NCBI RefSeq assembly: GCF_015477605.1
Contig: NZ_JADLQX010000017.1
Location: forward strand, 124,001-188,000
DNA length: 64,000 bases
DNA from: Nocardia amamiensis
Lineage (GTDB): Bacteria; Actinomycetota; Actinomycetes; Mycobacteriales; Mycobacteriaceae
Reading direction: 5' to 3'
A model generated the notes under the pieces. The model was not told the DNA's origin. It searched no databases and saw only the letters and a list, made by a program, of their open reading frames with translations. A program made the position numbers and the translations under genes. Of this stretch, positions 1 through 8,528 are shown piece after piece. Every line of letters starts with the position of its first letter. Position 1 is the stretch's first letter.

Positions 1-743
1 CCCGCGTGCGCGTTGGCGGTGACCGTGGGAGCCACGTCGGCGAAGCGGCGGCCCTGCCCGTGGTTGGCGGTGTAGTCGGCGAAGCCCTCCAGCATCCACA
101 GCGGTGCGCCGTCGACGGTGTCGGCGCGGGCGGCGATATGGGTGAGTTCGTGACGCAGCAGGGTGGCCATGCCCGCGGGATCGAGGCGGCGGCCGGTGTC
201 GGGTCCGAAGACGACGCGCTGGCCGGTGGGCCGGCTGCCGGGCGTGAACGGGTCGGACACCGACGCGGCGGCGACCTCGGCGGGGACGAGGCCGCTCGCG
301 CGAACCAGGCCGGCGAATTCGGACGGGGACGAGGCCACGACCACCAGCGCCGACTGCGCCCAACCGGTGCCCCACACGTCGGTCACCGCGGCGATGGCAG
401 CGGGGAGCTCGCGCTCGAGGATGTCGATGTCGGACCGCTGGGCGGGATGGCCGACGACCAGGGACTGCCGTCCCGCACCGGTCGGGACCTGGCGGGCGAC
501 GATCGGCCCGAACGGTTCGACGATGCGCCGCACCTCGGCCAGCCGCGGATCAGCGGCCACGGTCTGGCCCACGACATCGGTCGACCCCGGTTGGGCTGCA
601 CGCATTTTCGGCAGCACCGCATTGGGCAGCATGAGCAGGGCGACACCCAGCCCGGTCAGCGTCACCACCACCGCGACGGTGAGACAGAACTCGAAGCGCC
701 GCCGCGCCGACCACCACTCACGCAATCTCCGCAAGCCGGTCAT
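1..743 (-). CDS. Membrane-anchored gluzincin-like metalloprotease, partial (C-terminus outside window)
   Basis: The gene reads leftward and runs off the window, so only the first 247 codons are visible. The product starts MTGLRRLREWW and has one hydrophobic segment at about residues 19-40 (VAVVVTLTGLGVALLML), suggesting a type II membrane protein with an extracytoplasmic body. Near the visible end it carries HELTH followed about 20 residues later by WMLEGFADY. HExxH plus a downstream Glu is the zinc-binding pattern of gluzincins such as the peptidase MA-like family. The visible region fits a cell-envelope protease, but the substrate is unknown. No close relative is recognised by name. It is transcribed in the same direction as the NlpC/P60 gene upstream, across about 430 bp of repeat-containing DNA. 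Confidence 0.75.
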   Translation of the reverse strand, partial: MTGLRRLREWWSARRRFEFCLTVAVVVTLTGLGVALLMLPNAVLPKMRAAQPGSTDVVGQTVAADPRLAEVRRIVEPFGPIVARQVPTGAGRQSLVVGHPAQRSDIDILERELPAAIAAVTDVWGTGWAQSALVVVASSPSEFAGLVRASGLVPAEVAAASVSDPFTPGSRPTGQRVVFGPDTGRRLDPAGMATLLRHELTHIAARADTVDGAPLWMLEGFADYTANHGQGRRFADVAPTVTANAHA

Positions 744-1036
744 CGGCGCGCCTCGGACTGGGGATCCGCCTCTCGGCGAGCAAGCGGACCGTGCGGCGCA
801 GGCGCACCGCGCCTCGCCGATGTTCGAGTAGGTCGCGCCGCTGCCGGGCATCGCAGTCCGCTGTCGTTGCGTCGCGGCTCAGCGCTGGCCGCGTAGCTCT
901 GGTGTCCGCCAGTATGGATTCCGGGCCGCTCGCCCATCGTGGCGACGCGGCGGTTGACTGCCCCGTGCACGACCGAGACTTTCCGCTCCCCGATCAGGAC
1001 CGGGACATGCTGCTGCGGGGTTGTGGAGTCGGCTGT

Positions 1037-1168
1037 GCGCGAGGGCGCGCAGTGTTGTCGGTTCGCTCGCTGGCGCTCGCTCACGACTGCGCCTCGCTGG
1101 CGCTCGGCTCCGTCGTGCGCGAGAGCGCGCTGTGTCCTCGGTTCGCTCGCTGGCGCTCGCTCACGGCG
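1037..1168 (-). repeat. Dispersed intergenic repeat (family A), tandem pair
   Basis: Two copies of a roughly 48-bp sequence lie exactly 80 bp apart (from 1037 and from 1117). Both contain GGTTCGCTCGCTGGCGCTCG followed by CTCAC. Read on the minus strand the unit is GTGAGCGAGCGCCAGCGAGC and resembles sequences at 27.9, 30.4, 55.1 and 56.0 kb. It begins a few bases after the NlpC/P60 stop codon at 1170. The rest of the 744-1169 gap shows no convincing gene. Confidence 0.7.
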
Positions 1169-1169
1169 C

Positions 1170-2234
1170 CTAGTATCGCCGAGCCGAGTGGAACGGTGTC
1201 GAGCCGAGGGGGGCGACCGCGACGGGGACGCCGAAGGTGGAGGCGTGCAGCATGAGTCCGTTGCCCGCGTAGATGCCGACGTGTGAGGCGTCGGAGTAGA
1301 AGAAGACCACGTCGCCGGGCTGCATGTCCTTCTTGGGGACGGGTGTGCCGTAGGCGGCCTGCTGGGAACTGGTACGCGGCACGGCCTTGCCGACCTGTTT
1401 GAACGCCCACTGGACCAGGCCGGAGCAGTCGAACTGGCTCGGGCCGGTGGCGCCCCAGACGTACGGGTCTCCGACACGGGTGAGCCCGGCGGCCAAGGCG
1501 CTGGTGCCGCTGCCGGGGACCAAGCCCTGCAGCAGGGTGTCGCGGTCGTAGCCGGGCGGGAACGGCGAACCCGCCAGCGCCGACTTGTCCGTGGCCGACA
1601 GCCCGCTCCATGCCTGCACCACTTCGGCGATGGCGCTGCCCAGGTCGTTGCGCTTCTTCTCCAGATCGCTGCGCACCGCGTCGGCCTTGTCGGCGGCCGA
1701 GCGGGCGGCGTCCGCGGCGGCACGGGCTGTCGATTCGGCGGCGGTCGCGGCGTCGGTGGCCTTCTTGTACTTGTCGAGCTGCGCGGAGGTCTGCGCGGTG
1801 ACCACGTCCAGCGTGGACATCTGGTCGAGCAGTTGCTGCGGTGAGTCGCTGACCAGCACGGCGAACAGGCGGTTGGTGCGTGCGCCTTGATAGGCGGCGA
1901 TCGCCGTGCGGTCGATGACCGGCTGATACCGGCGCACCTCGTCGCGGGCGCGGTCCACCGCGTCGGTGCTGGCGGCCAGCTTGGCCTCGGCGTCACGCTG
2001 GACGACGAGTTTGACGTCCAACTCCGTCTCCGCGTCCAGTGCTTGCTGATTGAGCTGTTCGGACTGGCGGGACAAGTCGATCATGCGCTGCACGGCTTCG
2101 GAGGCCGTCGCGGGAAGCGCGACCGGATCGGCTCCGGCGGGAGTGCCGCCGCAGAGCCCGGCGGTCAGAATCCCGGCTGCGAGCGTCGCTCCCACCAGAC
2201 GTTTCGTGCGCTGTCTCCGGTGATGTTCAGCCAC
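1170..2234 (-). CDS. NlpC/P60 peptidoglycan endopeptidase with coiled-coil N-terminus (Rv2190c-like)
   Basis: Secreted cell-wall hydrolase of 354 aa. A signal peptide covers about residues 12-36 (cleavage near AGADP). It is followed by a long Ala/Gln/Asp-rich coiled coil (about 45-220), as in RipA-like enzymes, where it acts as a regulatory arm. The C-terminal NlpC/P60 domain (about 245-354) has Cys270 in DCSGLVQW, His318 in SHVGIYAG and His330 in MLHAST, a complete Cys-His-His set. The family cleaves the D-Glu to mDAP bond in stem peptides. Its position next to the DnaQ/GIY-YIG and trpD/ctaE genes matches Rv2190c of M. tuberculosis. A motif shared with the next NlpC/P60 gene lies about 110 bp upstream. 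Confidence 0.92.
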   Translation of the reverse strand: MAEHHRRQRTKRLVGATLAAGILTAGLCGGTPAGADPVALPATASEAVQRMIDLSRQSEQLNQQALDAETELDVKLVVQRDAEAKLAASTDAVDRARDEVRRYQPVIDRTAIAAYQGARTNRLFAVLVSDSPQQLLDQMSTLDVVTAQTSAQLDKYKKATDAATAAESTARAAADAARSAADKADAVRSDLEKKRNDLGSAIAEVVQAWSGLSATDKSALAGSPFPPGYDRDTLLQGLVPGSGTSALAAGLTRVGDPYVWGATGPSQFDCSGLVQWAFKQVGKAVPRTSSQQAAYGTPVPKKDMQPGDVVFFYSDASHVGIYAGNGLMLHASTFGVPVAVAPLGSTPFHSARRY

Positions 2235-2342
2235 AGCCCGTAGTGCCCCGTTCTCTCGTGAAGCGATCTCTCGTGAAACCGACGCGGAGGCCTTCGTCGA
2301 ACCCGGAAGTTTGCCAGACGCGAACCCGGGGTACTCAGCGAA

Positions 2343-2363
2343 AGGTCTCGGTTAGGTTACGGA
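2343..2363 (-). promoter_or_regulatory. Motif shared upstream of two NlpC/P60 genes (copy 1)
   Basis: AGGTCTCG, three variable bases, then AGGTTACG (plus strand) lies 109-129 bp upstream of the start at 2234. The same arrangement is found at 3093-3113 ahead of the second NlpC/P60 gene. On the coding strand it reads CGTAACCT...CGAGACCT. The GTAAC core resembles MtrA-type binding sites, but that assignment is inference. Confidence 0.5.
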
Positions 2364-2453
2364 ACGGCGTGTATCGCTGTCCAGTAGAGAACGAATTGAT
2401 CACGCCGTCCTCGCTGCGGTCGGGCCACGATGCGCGGCCCGACCAGCGGCGGC

Positions 2454-3023
2454 TCAGAACCGGCGGGCGCCCGCGATCGGCATCGAGGAGATCGGCGCGA
2501 CCCGCACGGGCGTGCCTGAGGTGGAGGCGTGCACGATGTTGCCGTCACCGGCGTACAGGCCGGAGTGGCCGCCGCCGTAGAACGAGACCAGGTCGCCCGG
2601 CTGGAGGTCGTTCAGCGAGACCGGGCTGCCCGCGGCGAGCTGCGCGCCGCTGGTGCGCGGCAGCTCGACGCCGGCCTGCCGGTAGGACCACTGCACCAGC
2701 CCGGAGCAGTCGAACGCGTTGGGGCCCGCGGCGCCGTAGACGTAGGGGGAGCCCACCTTGCTCAGGGCGGCGTCCAGCGCGATCTCGCCCGCCGGCTTGG
2801 GGGCGGCGAAGGGCAGCGGAGCCGGACCGGGCAGCTCGAGACCCGGGGCGCCCTGCGGAACCGGGATCTCGTTCGGAACATCGATGGTTCCGATGCCAGG
2901 GATGGACACGGGCTGGGCCGACGCGGGGGCGGCCGGCAGCAGGAGCGCGCCGAGGGTGGCAGCGCCGACGGCCCCGGCGGCAACAGCGCGCTGTGCCTGA
3001 CGCTTGACGGCGTTGGTCGTCAT
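2454..3023 (-). CDS. Short secreted NlpC/P60 endopeptidase (RipD-like)
   Basis: Secreted protein of 189 aa. The signal peptide ends near ASAQPVS (residues 34-40). A short linker rich in Pro and Gly leads to an NlpC/P60 domain at about 80-189 with Cys106 (DCSGLVQW), His153 (GGHSGLYAG) and His165 (IVHAST), so the catalytic set is intact. Unlike the neighbouring enzyme it has no coiled-coil arm. The start at 3023 is preferred over an upstream in-frame codon because GAGGAG lies just upstream and the signal peptide follows directly. Domain architecture resembles the small single-domain RipB/RipD class. It has its own upstream region with the shared motif and is not obviously co-transcribed with the next gene. 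Confidence 0.92.
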   Translation of the reverse strand: MTTNAVKRQAQRAVAAGAVGAATLGALLLPAAPASAQPVSIPGIGTIDVPNEIPVPQGAPGLELPGPAPLPFAAPKPAGEIALDAALSKVGSPYVYGAAGPNAFDCSGLVQWSYRQAGVELPRTSGAQLAAGSPVSLNDLQPGDLVSFYGGGHSGLYAGDGNIVHASTSGTPVRVAPISSMPIAGARRF

Positions 3024-3092
3024 GATGCGGTACTCCTCATCTGCCTCACGACGCCGCACCCGGTGGTGCCGCGGACTTCGTCGGACTCCGTG

Positions 3093-3113
3093 AGGTCTCG
3101 AAAAGGTTACGAA
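3093..3113 (-). promoter_or_regulatory. Motif shared upstream of two NlpC/P60 genes (copy 2)
   Basis: AGGTCTCG-AAA-AGGTTACG lies 70-90 bp upstream of the start at 3023. It matches copy 1 at 2343-2363 in 17 of 21 positions, far closer than the surrounding DNA. It probably marks common regulation of the two hydrolases. Confidence 0.5.
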
Positions 3114-3586
3114 GACATCACGGTCATTTGTAAAGCCCGCGGAATGTGAAAAGCCGTTGTCCGCGCAATTTGCGGGCGAATGGGTGTGAGATGCGTCCCA
3201 GGTAATCACGAAAAGATAACGACGGCGAAATGGCAGGCTCGACGGCCGTGCCGGAGCATGTGGGGTCCACCTCGTATCCAATCCGCATTCGGGAGTATTT
3301 CGCCAGGTAGGAGGCATAAAACGGGCATAAGGACGGGTATGGTGACGCCTGCGTGCGCCGTGCTCCCGGGGCTGGTCGACACGCCCGGGTGCGACGGCTC
3401 GGGCATTGCCCGACGCGCCTCAATGTTTGATACAGTTTTCGCCTATCGTGTGATCTGGATCTCTTTTGTGCATTTCTAGATCATTTCCCGGGAATCGCCA
3501 CCGAATCCGCACGGTGTTATTCGGACATTTCGTGCCGTGATCGCACGTGCGGTTTCCTGTCGGACCGTGGTCCTACGCTGCACGCC
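3114..3586. other. Divergent intergenic region between NlpC/P60 and nuclease genes
   Basis: About 470 bp without a convincing gene. It is more AT-rich than its surroundings. It contains a small perfect hairpin GGGCA-A-TGCCC and a CCCGGG...CCCGGG pairing that could fold in the leader of the leftward gene. A weak CRP-like site, TGTGA-N6-TCTCT, lies at 3449-3464. No canonical c-di-AMP riboswitch element was found. Confidence 0.4.
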
Positions 3587-5692
3587 GTGCCCGACCCAGC
3601 GCCGCACGCGACGGCCGCCAAGCAACTGGCCTTCGACGAACTCGACACGCCTCTGTACGAGACCACCTTCGTGGTGGTCGACCTGGAGACCACGGGGACC
3701 AGCCCGGGCTCGGACTGCATCACCGAGATCGGCGCGGTCAAGGTGCGTGGCGGAGAGGTGCTCGGCGAGTTCGGCACACTCGTCAATCCCGGACGGGAGA
3801 TACCGCCCGCGGTCGTGCACGTCACGGGGATCACCACCGCGATGGTGTATGCCGCCCCGCGGATCGAGGCGGTGCTGCCCGGCTTCCTGGAATTCGCCGC
3901 CGGTGCGGTGCTCGTCGCCCACAACGCCCGGTTCGACATGGCGTTCCTGCGCGCCGCCGCCGCGCAGTGCGACACTCCGTGGCCGGCGGCGCAGGTGTTG
4001 TGCACCGTGAAGCTCGCGCGGCGGGTGCTCGGACGCGACGAAGCACCCTCGGTACGGCTCAGCGCGCTGGCCCGTTTGCTCGGCGCGACCACCCAGCCGA
4101 CCCATCGCGCCCTGCAGGACGCGCGTGCGACCGTGGACGTGCTGCACGCCCTGATCGGCCGCGTCGGCAACCAAGGCGTGCACAGCCTCACCGAGCTGCT
4201 CGACTATCTGCCCGACGTGACGCCCCGGCAGCGTTCCAAGCGTTTCCTCGCCGCGGATCTGCCCGCCGCCCCCGGGGTGTATCTGTTCCGTGGTCCCTCC
4301 GACGAAGTCCTCTATATAGGGACGGCCGTGAACTTGCGCCGCCGCGTCCGCAACTACTTCACCGGTTCGGAGACCAGGGGCCGGATGAAAGAGATGGTGT
4401 CCCTGGCGACTCGGGTCGACCACGTGGTGTGCGCGCACGCGCTCGAGGCGGGGGTGCGAGAACTGCGGCTGCTGGTGGCGCACACCCCGCCGTACAACCG
4501 GCGGTCGAAATTCCCGAAGCGGGCATGGTGGCTCACCCTGACCGACGAGCCGTTCCCGCGCTTCTCCGTGGTGCGGGAACCGGCCTGGGATGCGCTCGGG
4601 CCGTTCAACTCCCGCAACGACGCCGCGGATTTGGGCGTGATCATCGCGGAGTTCACCGGCTTGCGCACCTGCACCGCCCGGCTGCCCCGCGGCGCGGTCC
4701 ACCGATGCCCGCCCGCGGTCGTCGGCGGCTGCCCAGCGGGCTCGGACGGGAGCTCGCTGAGCACAGCCGACTACGCGTCCGCGCCCGCACTCGTGCGCGC
4801 ACTGTTCGCCGGACGCTCCGACGCGCCGCTGCGGGCCATGCTCGACCGAATCGAAACCCACTCGCGCGCCGAACATTTCGAGGCCGCGGCGAGGTTACGC
4901 GACCGTGCCGTCCGGGTGCTGCGCGCGCTGCATCGCACCCAGCGACTCACCGCGGTGGCGCGAATCGCCGAGCTCGTCGCCGCGCACCCGGACGGCAACG
5001 GCGGTTGGGAATTCGCGGTCATCCGATACGGTCGCCTCGCCGGCTCCGGTACCGCGCCGCGCGCGGTGCCGCCGATGCCGATCGTGGAACAGATTGTTGC
5101 CGCCGCCGAAACGGTTGTTCCTAGAGGTGGTTTCGACCACCTCGAGCATGCGCCTGCGGATGGAGAAGCCCCCGTCGCCGCGCGCCGCCACGCCGAGCCG
5201 ATCGTGGAATCCAGCGCGACGGCGTCGCCCGAAGGCTCGGGCTCGGCCGCGTCGATGCCGGATGCCGATTCCGTCGACTCGAGAGGCGCTAGCGGCGCGG
5301 AGAACTCGCCGGTCGTACCGCTCGCCGGATTGCGGCGGCCCGAAGAGCGTGCAAGTGAAGCAGAGTCGTCCGTGCACGCTGGACAGCCCGTTGCGCATAC
5401 GGCGTTCGCCCCGGTCTCTTGCGTGGCGAACGATTCGATCGGCCTCCACGCCGACGTGTCCGAGCACGACTGCTCGCCCGCAAACGCCCCACCGTTGCGC
5501 GGGGCCTCGCCCGAGGAGGTCGCCTTGGTGGTGCGCTGGTTGGCGCGACCCGGGGTGCGAATCGTCCGGACGAGCGAGGGGTATCAGGAGCCGATGTACG
5601 GCGCGGCGCGGTGGCTGGGCTGGGTCGAGCTGGCCGACGCCGCGGCGCGTGCCCAACCGACCGAGCAGGCGTACCTGGACCGCTTAGGCTGA
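3587..5692 (+). CDS. DEDDh 3'-5' exonuclease fused to GIY-YIG nuclease domain (Rv2191-like)
   Basis: A 701-aa two-nuclease fusion. The DnaQ-like exonuclease occupies about 25-195, with DLETTG (Asp/Glu), HNARFD and HRALQDA giving the DEDDh set. A GIY-YIG domain follows at about 225-310 (GVYLF...VLYIGTA), as in the N-terminus of UvrC. A UVR-like helix (HFEAAARLRD) lies near 435-450. Residues about 500-640 are low-complexity and probably disordered, making the protein somewhat longer than the mycobacterial homologue. The architecture corresponds to Rv2191 and is usually described as a DNA polymerase III epsilon-like/UvrC-like protein. A role in DNA repair is inferred from the domains. The start is GTG. 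Confidence 0.9.
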   Translation: MPDPAPHATAAKQLAFDELDTPLYETTFVVVDLETTGTSPGSDCITEIGAVKVRGGEVLGEFGTLVNPGREIPPAVVHVTGITTAMVYAAPRIEAVLPGFLEFAAGAVLVAHNARFDMAFLRAAAAQCDTPWPAAQVLCTVKLARRVLGRDEAPSVRLSALARLLGATTQPTHRALQDARATVDVLHALIGRVGNQGVHSLTELLDYLPDVTPRQRSKRFLAADLPAAPGVYLFRGPSDEVLYIGTAVNLRRRVRNYFTGSETRGRMKEMVSLATRVDHVVCAHALEAGVRELRLLVAHTPPYNRRSKFPKRAWWLTLTDEPFPRFSVVREPAWDALGPFNSRNDAADLGVIIAEFTGLRTCTARLPRGAVHRCPPAVVGGCPAGSDGSSLSTADYASAPALVRALFAGRSDAPLRAMLDRIETHSRAEHFEAAARLRDRAVRVLRALHRTQRLTAVARIAELVAAHPDGNGGWEFAVIRYGRLAGSGTAPRAVPPMPIVEQIVAAAETVVPRGGFDHLEHAPADGEAPVAARRHAEPIVESSATASPEGSGSAASMPDADSVDSRGASGAENSPVVPLAGLRRPEERASEAESSVHAGQPVAHTAFAPVSCVANDSIGLHADVSEHDCSPANAPPLRGASPEEVALVVRWLARPGVRIVRTSEGYQEPMYGAARWLGWVELADAAARAQPTEQAYLDRLG

Positions 5693-5697
5693 GCACC

Positions 5698-5973
5698 ATG
5701 ATTACCGCGATCGTCTTGATTCACGCCGACAACGCCCGCATCCCGGAGACCGCGCAGGCGGTCGCGGACACCGAGGGCGTCGCCGAGGTGTACTCGTGCG
5801 CGGGCGACGTGGACCTGATCGCGATCGTGCGGGTGCGTGATCACGAGCAGATCGCGGAAGTGGTGACCGGCCGGATCGACAAGACGGCCGGTGTCCTGCG
5901 AACGACGACGCACATCGCGTTCAAGTCGTACTCGCGCGCCGAGGTGGAGGCGGGTTTCTCGCTGGGTGAGTAG
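5698..5973 (+). CDS. Lrp/AsnC-type ligand-binding domain protein (stand-alone RAM domain)
   Basis: A 91-aa protein consisting of only the ligand-binding/oligomerisation half of Lrp/AsnC regulators, with no helix-turn-helix. The pattern ITAIVLIHADN...VAEVYSCAGDVDLIAIVRV...VLRTTTHIAFK is typical of the RAM fold, which forms dimers or decamers that bind amino acids. The ATG lies 6 nt after the stop codon of the upstream nuclease, so the two are probably co-transcribed. Stand-alone copies are common in actinobacteria, but the ligand is unknown. Confidence 0.85.
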   Translation: MITAIVLIHADNARIPETAQAVADTEGVAEVYSCAGDVDLIAIVRVRDHEQIAEVVTGRIDKTAGVLRTTTHIAFKSYSRAEVEAGFSLGE

Positions 5974-5979
5974 TCCGGC

Positions 5980-6279
5980 TCAGCCTTCGGAGTCTTCGAT
6001 CTCGACGCTGTAGGCCGGAAAGACGTTGCGCTCGCCCGGTCCGAGTATGTCGACCACGTCGCCGGAGCATTCGGGCGAGTCGTAGATCCGCACGACGCTG
6101 TCGGTGTAGTTACGCACCTCCACGTCGGATCCATCGCCGACATGCAGGCAGCCACTCGGTTCCCGATAGGTCGTGTCGTCGATGATCAGAACCCCCGTGG
6201 CCGCCCCCGCGCAAGGCGCGGCCGCGACGATGCCTGCCGCGGCGACTACACCGAGCAGCGCCGAAAACGTGTATCGCAT
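5980..6279 (-). CDS. Small secreted protein of unknown function
   Basis: A 99-aa product with a clear signal peptide (MRYTFSALLGVVAAAGIVAAAPCAGAA), leaving a mature domain of about 70 residues with two cysteines (SGCLHV, SPECSG) that could form a disulfide. The mature part is acidic and contains short beta-type repeats (VEVRNYTDSVVRIYDS). GAGGAG lies upstream of the ATG. It converges on the RAM-domain gene with a 6-nt gap. The family is not recognised and no function is assigned. Confidence 0.7.
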   Translation of the reverse strand: MRYTFSALLGVVAAAGIVAAAPCAGAATGVLIIDDTTYREPSGCLHVGDGSDVEVRNYTDSVVRIYDSPECSGDVVDILGPGERNVFPAYSVEIEDSEG

Positions 6280-6578
6280 GTCTGTGCTCCTCGTCGGTCG
6301 AATCGACCGCGCGGCGCCCGATTAGCTGAGCTGTGCGCCGTGCGCCGGATTGCGGGGTGACCCTATCCGGCGCACCCACGCTGACCAGCGCGATCGCTCG
6401 AGACGGCGTGTTGGACGCCAGCGCGGCGGAGGGGATCGCCTCGGCCGATCGCTCGGCGAACTCAACAGCCAGGTGGCGACGCACCACCATCGCACCGGTA
6501 AACCGACGGCGTGATCTACGAGTTCCGGCGCGAGCGCGGGCGTCCCGCCGACGCGGCGTACCGTGCCGCGGTGGTTGG
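6280..6578. other. Intergenic region with a 10-bp inverted repeat
   Basis: About 300 bp between the small secreted-protein gene and trpD. No gene is supported. TGCGCCGGAT (6341-6350) and ATCCGGCGCA (6365-6374) form a perfect inverted repeat with a 14-nt spacer, 62-95 bp upstream of the secreted-protein start. This could be an operator or a hairpin. The 3' end of trpD lies on the other side. Confidence 0.4.
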
Positions 6579-7640
6579 TCAGTTGTCGCCGAGCGTCTGC
6601 GTCAGCTTCGCCCAGCGCTCCAGCAACGCGGCCGCTTTGCCGCTGTCGATGGCATCGGCGGCGCGGTCGATGCCCGCGGCCAGCGCGTCGTGCAGGTCGG
6701 CGTCGGGATCGCCCTCGCCGCGCGACCAGTCGTAGGCCACGATCGCGGCAGCCGAATTGAGCAGCACCGCGTCACGCACCGCCGCGCCGCCGCCGGCGAA
6801 CACCTCCCGCGCCACGCCCGCGTTGACCTCGGCGTCGCCGCCGCGCAACGCGTCCAGCTCCACCCGCGGGATGCCGATCCGGGTGGGATCGATGGTCGTC
6901 TGGCGGGTGCGGCCGCCGGTCACGATCCACGCGGTGGTGGTGTCGGAGGTGGTGATCTCGTCCAGACCGTCGTTACCGCGCACGACCAGCGTGCTGGCGC
7001 CGCGCTCGGCAAACACGCCCGCGATCACCGGGAGCAGATCGGGGAACGCGCACCCGACCAGGCCCGCGCGGGGCTGCGCCGGGTTGGTCAGCGGCCCGAG
7101 CACATTGAAGACGGTGGGAATGCCGATCTCCCTGCGCGCCGCTCCCGCGTACCGCAGCGCGGGATGGAAGACGGGCGCGAAACAGAATCCGATGCCGACC
7201 TCCCGCACACAGCGGGCCACCGCCTCGGGACCGAGCACGAGCTTCACGCCGAGCGCCTCCAGCACGTCGGCGCCGCCGCTCTTGGACGACGCGGCCCGGT
7301 TGCCGTGCTTGACGACCGGGACGCCGGCGGCGGCCACCACGATCGAGGACATGGTGGAGATGTTCACCGAGCCGGAGCGGTCGCCGCCGGTGCCGACGAT
7401 GTCGACCGCGTCGCCGTCGATGGGCACCAGCCGCGCGTGGTGGAGCATGCCCGCGGCCAGACCGGTCAGCTCGGCGGGCGTGGGGCCCTTGATCTTCATG
7501 GCGACACCGAACGCGGCGATCTGCGCGGAGGTGGCGTTGTCGGACATGATCTCGTTCATCGCCCACGCCGTGTCGTCCGCCGCCAGGTCGCCACCGTCGG
7601 CGAGGGTCCCGAGCACCTGGGGCCAGCTGCGCACGCTCAT
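6579..7640 (-). CDS. trpD: Anthranilate phosphoribosyltransferase
   Basis: A 353-aa enzyme of tryptophan biosynthesis that transfers the phosphoribosyl group of PRPP to anthranilate. Family motifs are intact: GTGGD at 83-87 (PRPP loop), SVNIST just after it, and KHGNRAASSKSG from residue 111 (anthranilate/PRPP site). Length is normal for the family. The ATG at 7640 has GGGAGAAG upstream. As in mycobacteria, trpD is isolated from other trp genes and sits next to ctaE-qcrCAB (Rv2192c). No leader peptide or attenuator is visible. Confidence 0.97.
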   Translation of the reverse strand: MSVRSWPQVLGTLADGGDLAADDTAWAMNEIMSDNATSAQIAAFGVAMKIKGPTPAELTGLAAGMLHHARLVPIDGDAVDIVGTGGDRSGSVNISTMSSIVVAAAGVPVVKHGNRAASSKSGGADVLEALGVKLVLGPEAVARCVREVGIGFCFAPVFHPALRYAGAARREIGIPTVFNVLGPLTNPAQPRAGLVGCAFPDLLPVIAGVFAERGASTLVVRGNDGLDEITTSDTTTAWIVTGGRTRQTTIDPTRIGIPRVELDALRGGDAEVNAGVAREVFAGGGAAVRDAVLLNSAAAIVAYDWSRGEGDPDADLHDALAAGIDRAADAIDSGKAAALLERWAKLTQTLGDN

Positions 7641-7869
7641 TCCACACTTCTCCCGTCACACTGGTCTCGCGCACCAGTTCGTCCGCAAGCAGCCTAGGCC
7701 CACCACTGCCTTCCAGCGCACCGATACCGGGCATTCGCCGCCCCCGCCACATGAGCGAGCAGCGAATACGCAGCGCAGGCGGCAGTAACCAGGCCGTGGC
7801 TACGCCGGGGTCGGCGAACCTCGAGGCCCCGAGGTTGGCGCTGCGCGTGACCACTGGGCCCGACACCGT

Positions 7870-7896
7870 CTTTCGAGCGGAGCGAGATCGAGCATT
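7870..7896 (-). repeat. Short dispersed repeat (family B), copy 1
   Basis: On the minus strand this reads AATGCTCG-A-TCTCGCT-C-CGCTCGAAAG. It matches 17708-17734 at 25 of 27 positions. It lies immediately downstream of the gene ending at 7901, within an otherwise empty 260-bp gap before trpD. Confidence 0.55.
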
Positions 7897-7900
7897 GCAA

Positions 7901-8329
7901 TCAAACACAGCTTGGTTGCAGGGCGTCCCAGCCGTCGGCGTTGCCGTCGTGGCGCTGTGCGAGACCGGCCATGCGCGAGCGCTCCTGTGCGCAGTGCAGC
8001 GCGTCGAGCAGTTGGACCCGCTGGAGGATCACCGCCTCGAAAGCGTCGGTGCCCGGCCCGCCGACCGGGGGCGCCGGCGCGTATCCGTCCTGTGCGGCGA
8101 TCGCGCAGACGGTCTCGACGTGCCGGGGCGGGATGCGCAGGTGGTGGCGCAGCACCGCGGGCGCGTCCGGCGTCAGTCCGGTCGCGCGCGCCAGCGCCGT
8201 CGAACACGCCTCCGCGTCGTCGAAGCTGGAGACGACCACCACCAGATCCGCACGGTTCGGATCCAGCTCCACCGGCCGGTCCCGCCGGAAGAGCCGCCGC
8301 CACAGCCGTGGTGCCACCTTCGCCTCCAT
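7901..8329 (-). CDS. Conserved hypothetical protein, 142 aa
   Basis: The product begins MEAKVAPRLWRRLFRRD and is predicted soluble and cytoplasmic. It has a beta-alpha start (ADLVVVVSSFDDAEACSTALARATG) reminiscent of small two-layer sandwich folds, but no catalytic motif is recognisable. AAGGAG lies 8 nt upstream of the ATG, which supports the start. It is transcribed divergently from ctaE, sharing a 200-bp intergenic region. No such gene lies between trpD and ctaE in M. tuberculosis, so it appears specific to this lineage. Confidence 0.7.
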   Translation of the reverse strand: MEAKVAPRLWRRLFRRDRPVELDPNRADLVVVVSSFDDAEACSTALARATGLTPDAPAVLRHHLRIPPRHVETVCAIAAQDGYAPAPPVGGPGTDAFEAVILQRVQLLDALHCAQERSRMAGLAQRHDGNADGWDALQPSCV

Positions 8330-8498
8330 CTCAGCTTCTCCTTATCCGTGCCTGTCATGCTGGCAGCGCGTTCGTCCGCCAGTGCGACCGGTTCGGGGAT
8401 ACGCGCACACGGCGTCCCCTGGTCCGCGCCTGGTCGAGAGCCCGTCCTCCGGTGCGTTTTCCAACACGGAAGAACGAGTTTCGTACCCGGGTACTGCT

Positions 8499-8528
8499 GT
8501 CGTACTACGACGAGTCATACTTACCCCC
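8499..8528 (+). promoter_or_regulatory. Putative ctaE-qcrCAB promoter, possibly leaderless
   Basis: A 13-bp palindrome GTCGTA-C-TACGAC (8499-8511) is followed by a -10-like CATACT (8516-8521) ending 7 nt before the GTG start at 8529. No Shine-Dalgarno sequence precedes that GTG. The arrangement suggests transcription starting at or near the start codon. This is inference from spacing only. Confidence 0.35.

Noticed and set aside
3114..3480. c-di-AMP (ydaO-type) riboswitch before the short NlpC/P60 gene
   Set aside because: Such riboswitches precede some actinobacterial hydrolase genes, but the conserved GGGTGAAT-like and GGGGGA-like blocks were not found here or at 62156-62409.
3476..4876. 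Long minus-strand frame (466 codons) opposite the DnaQ/GIY-YIG gene
   Set aside because: Antisense shadow of a clearly recognisable gene. Arg/Gly/His-rich with no domain.
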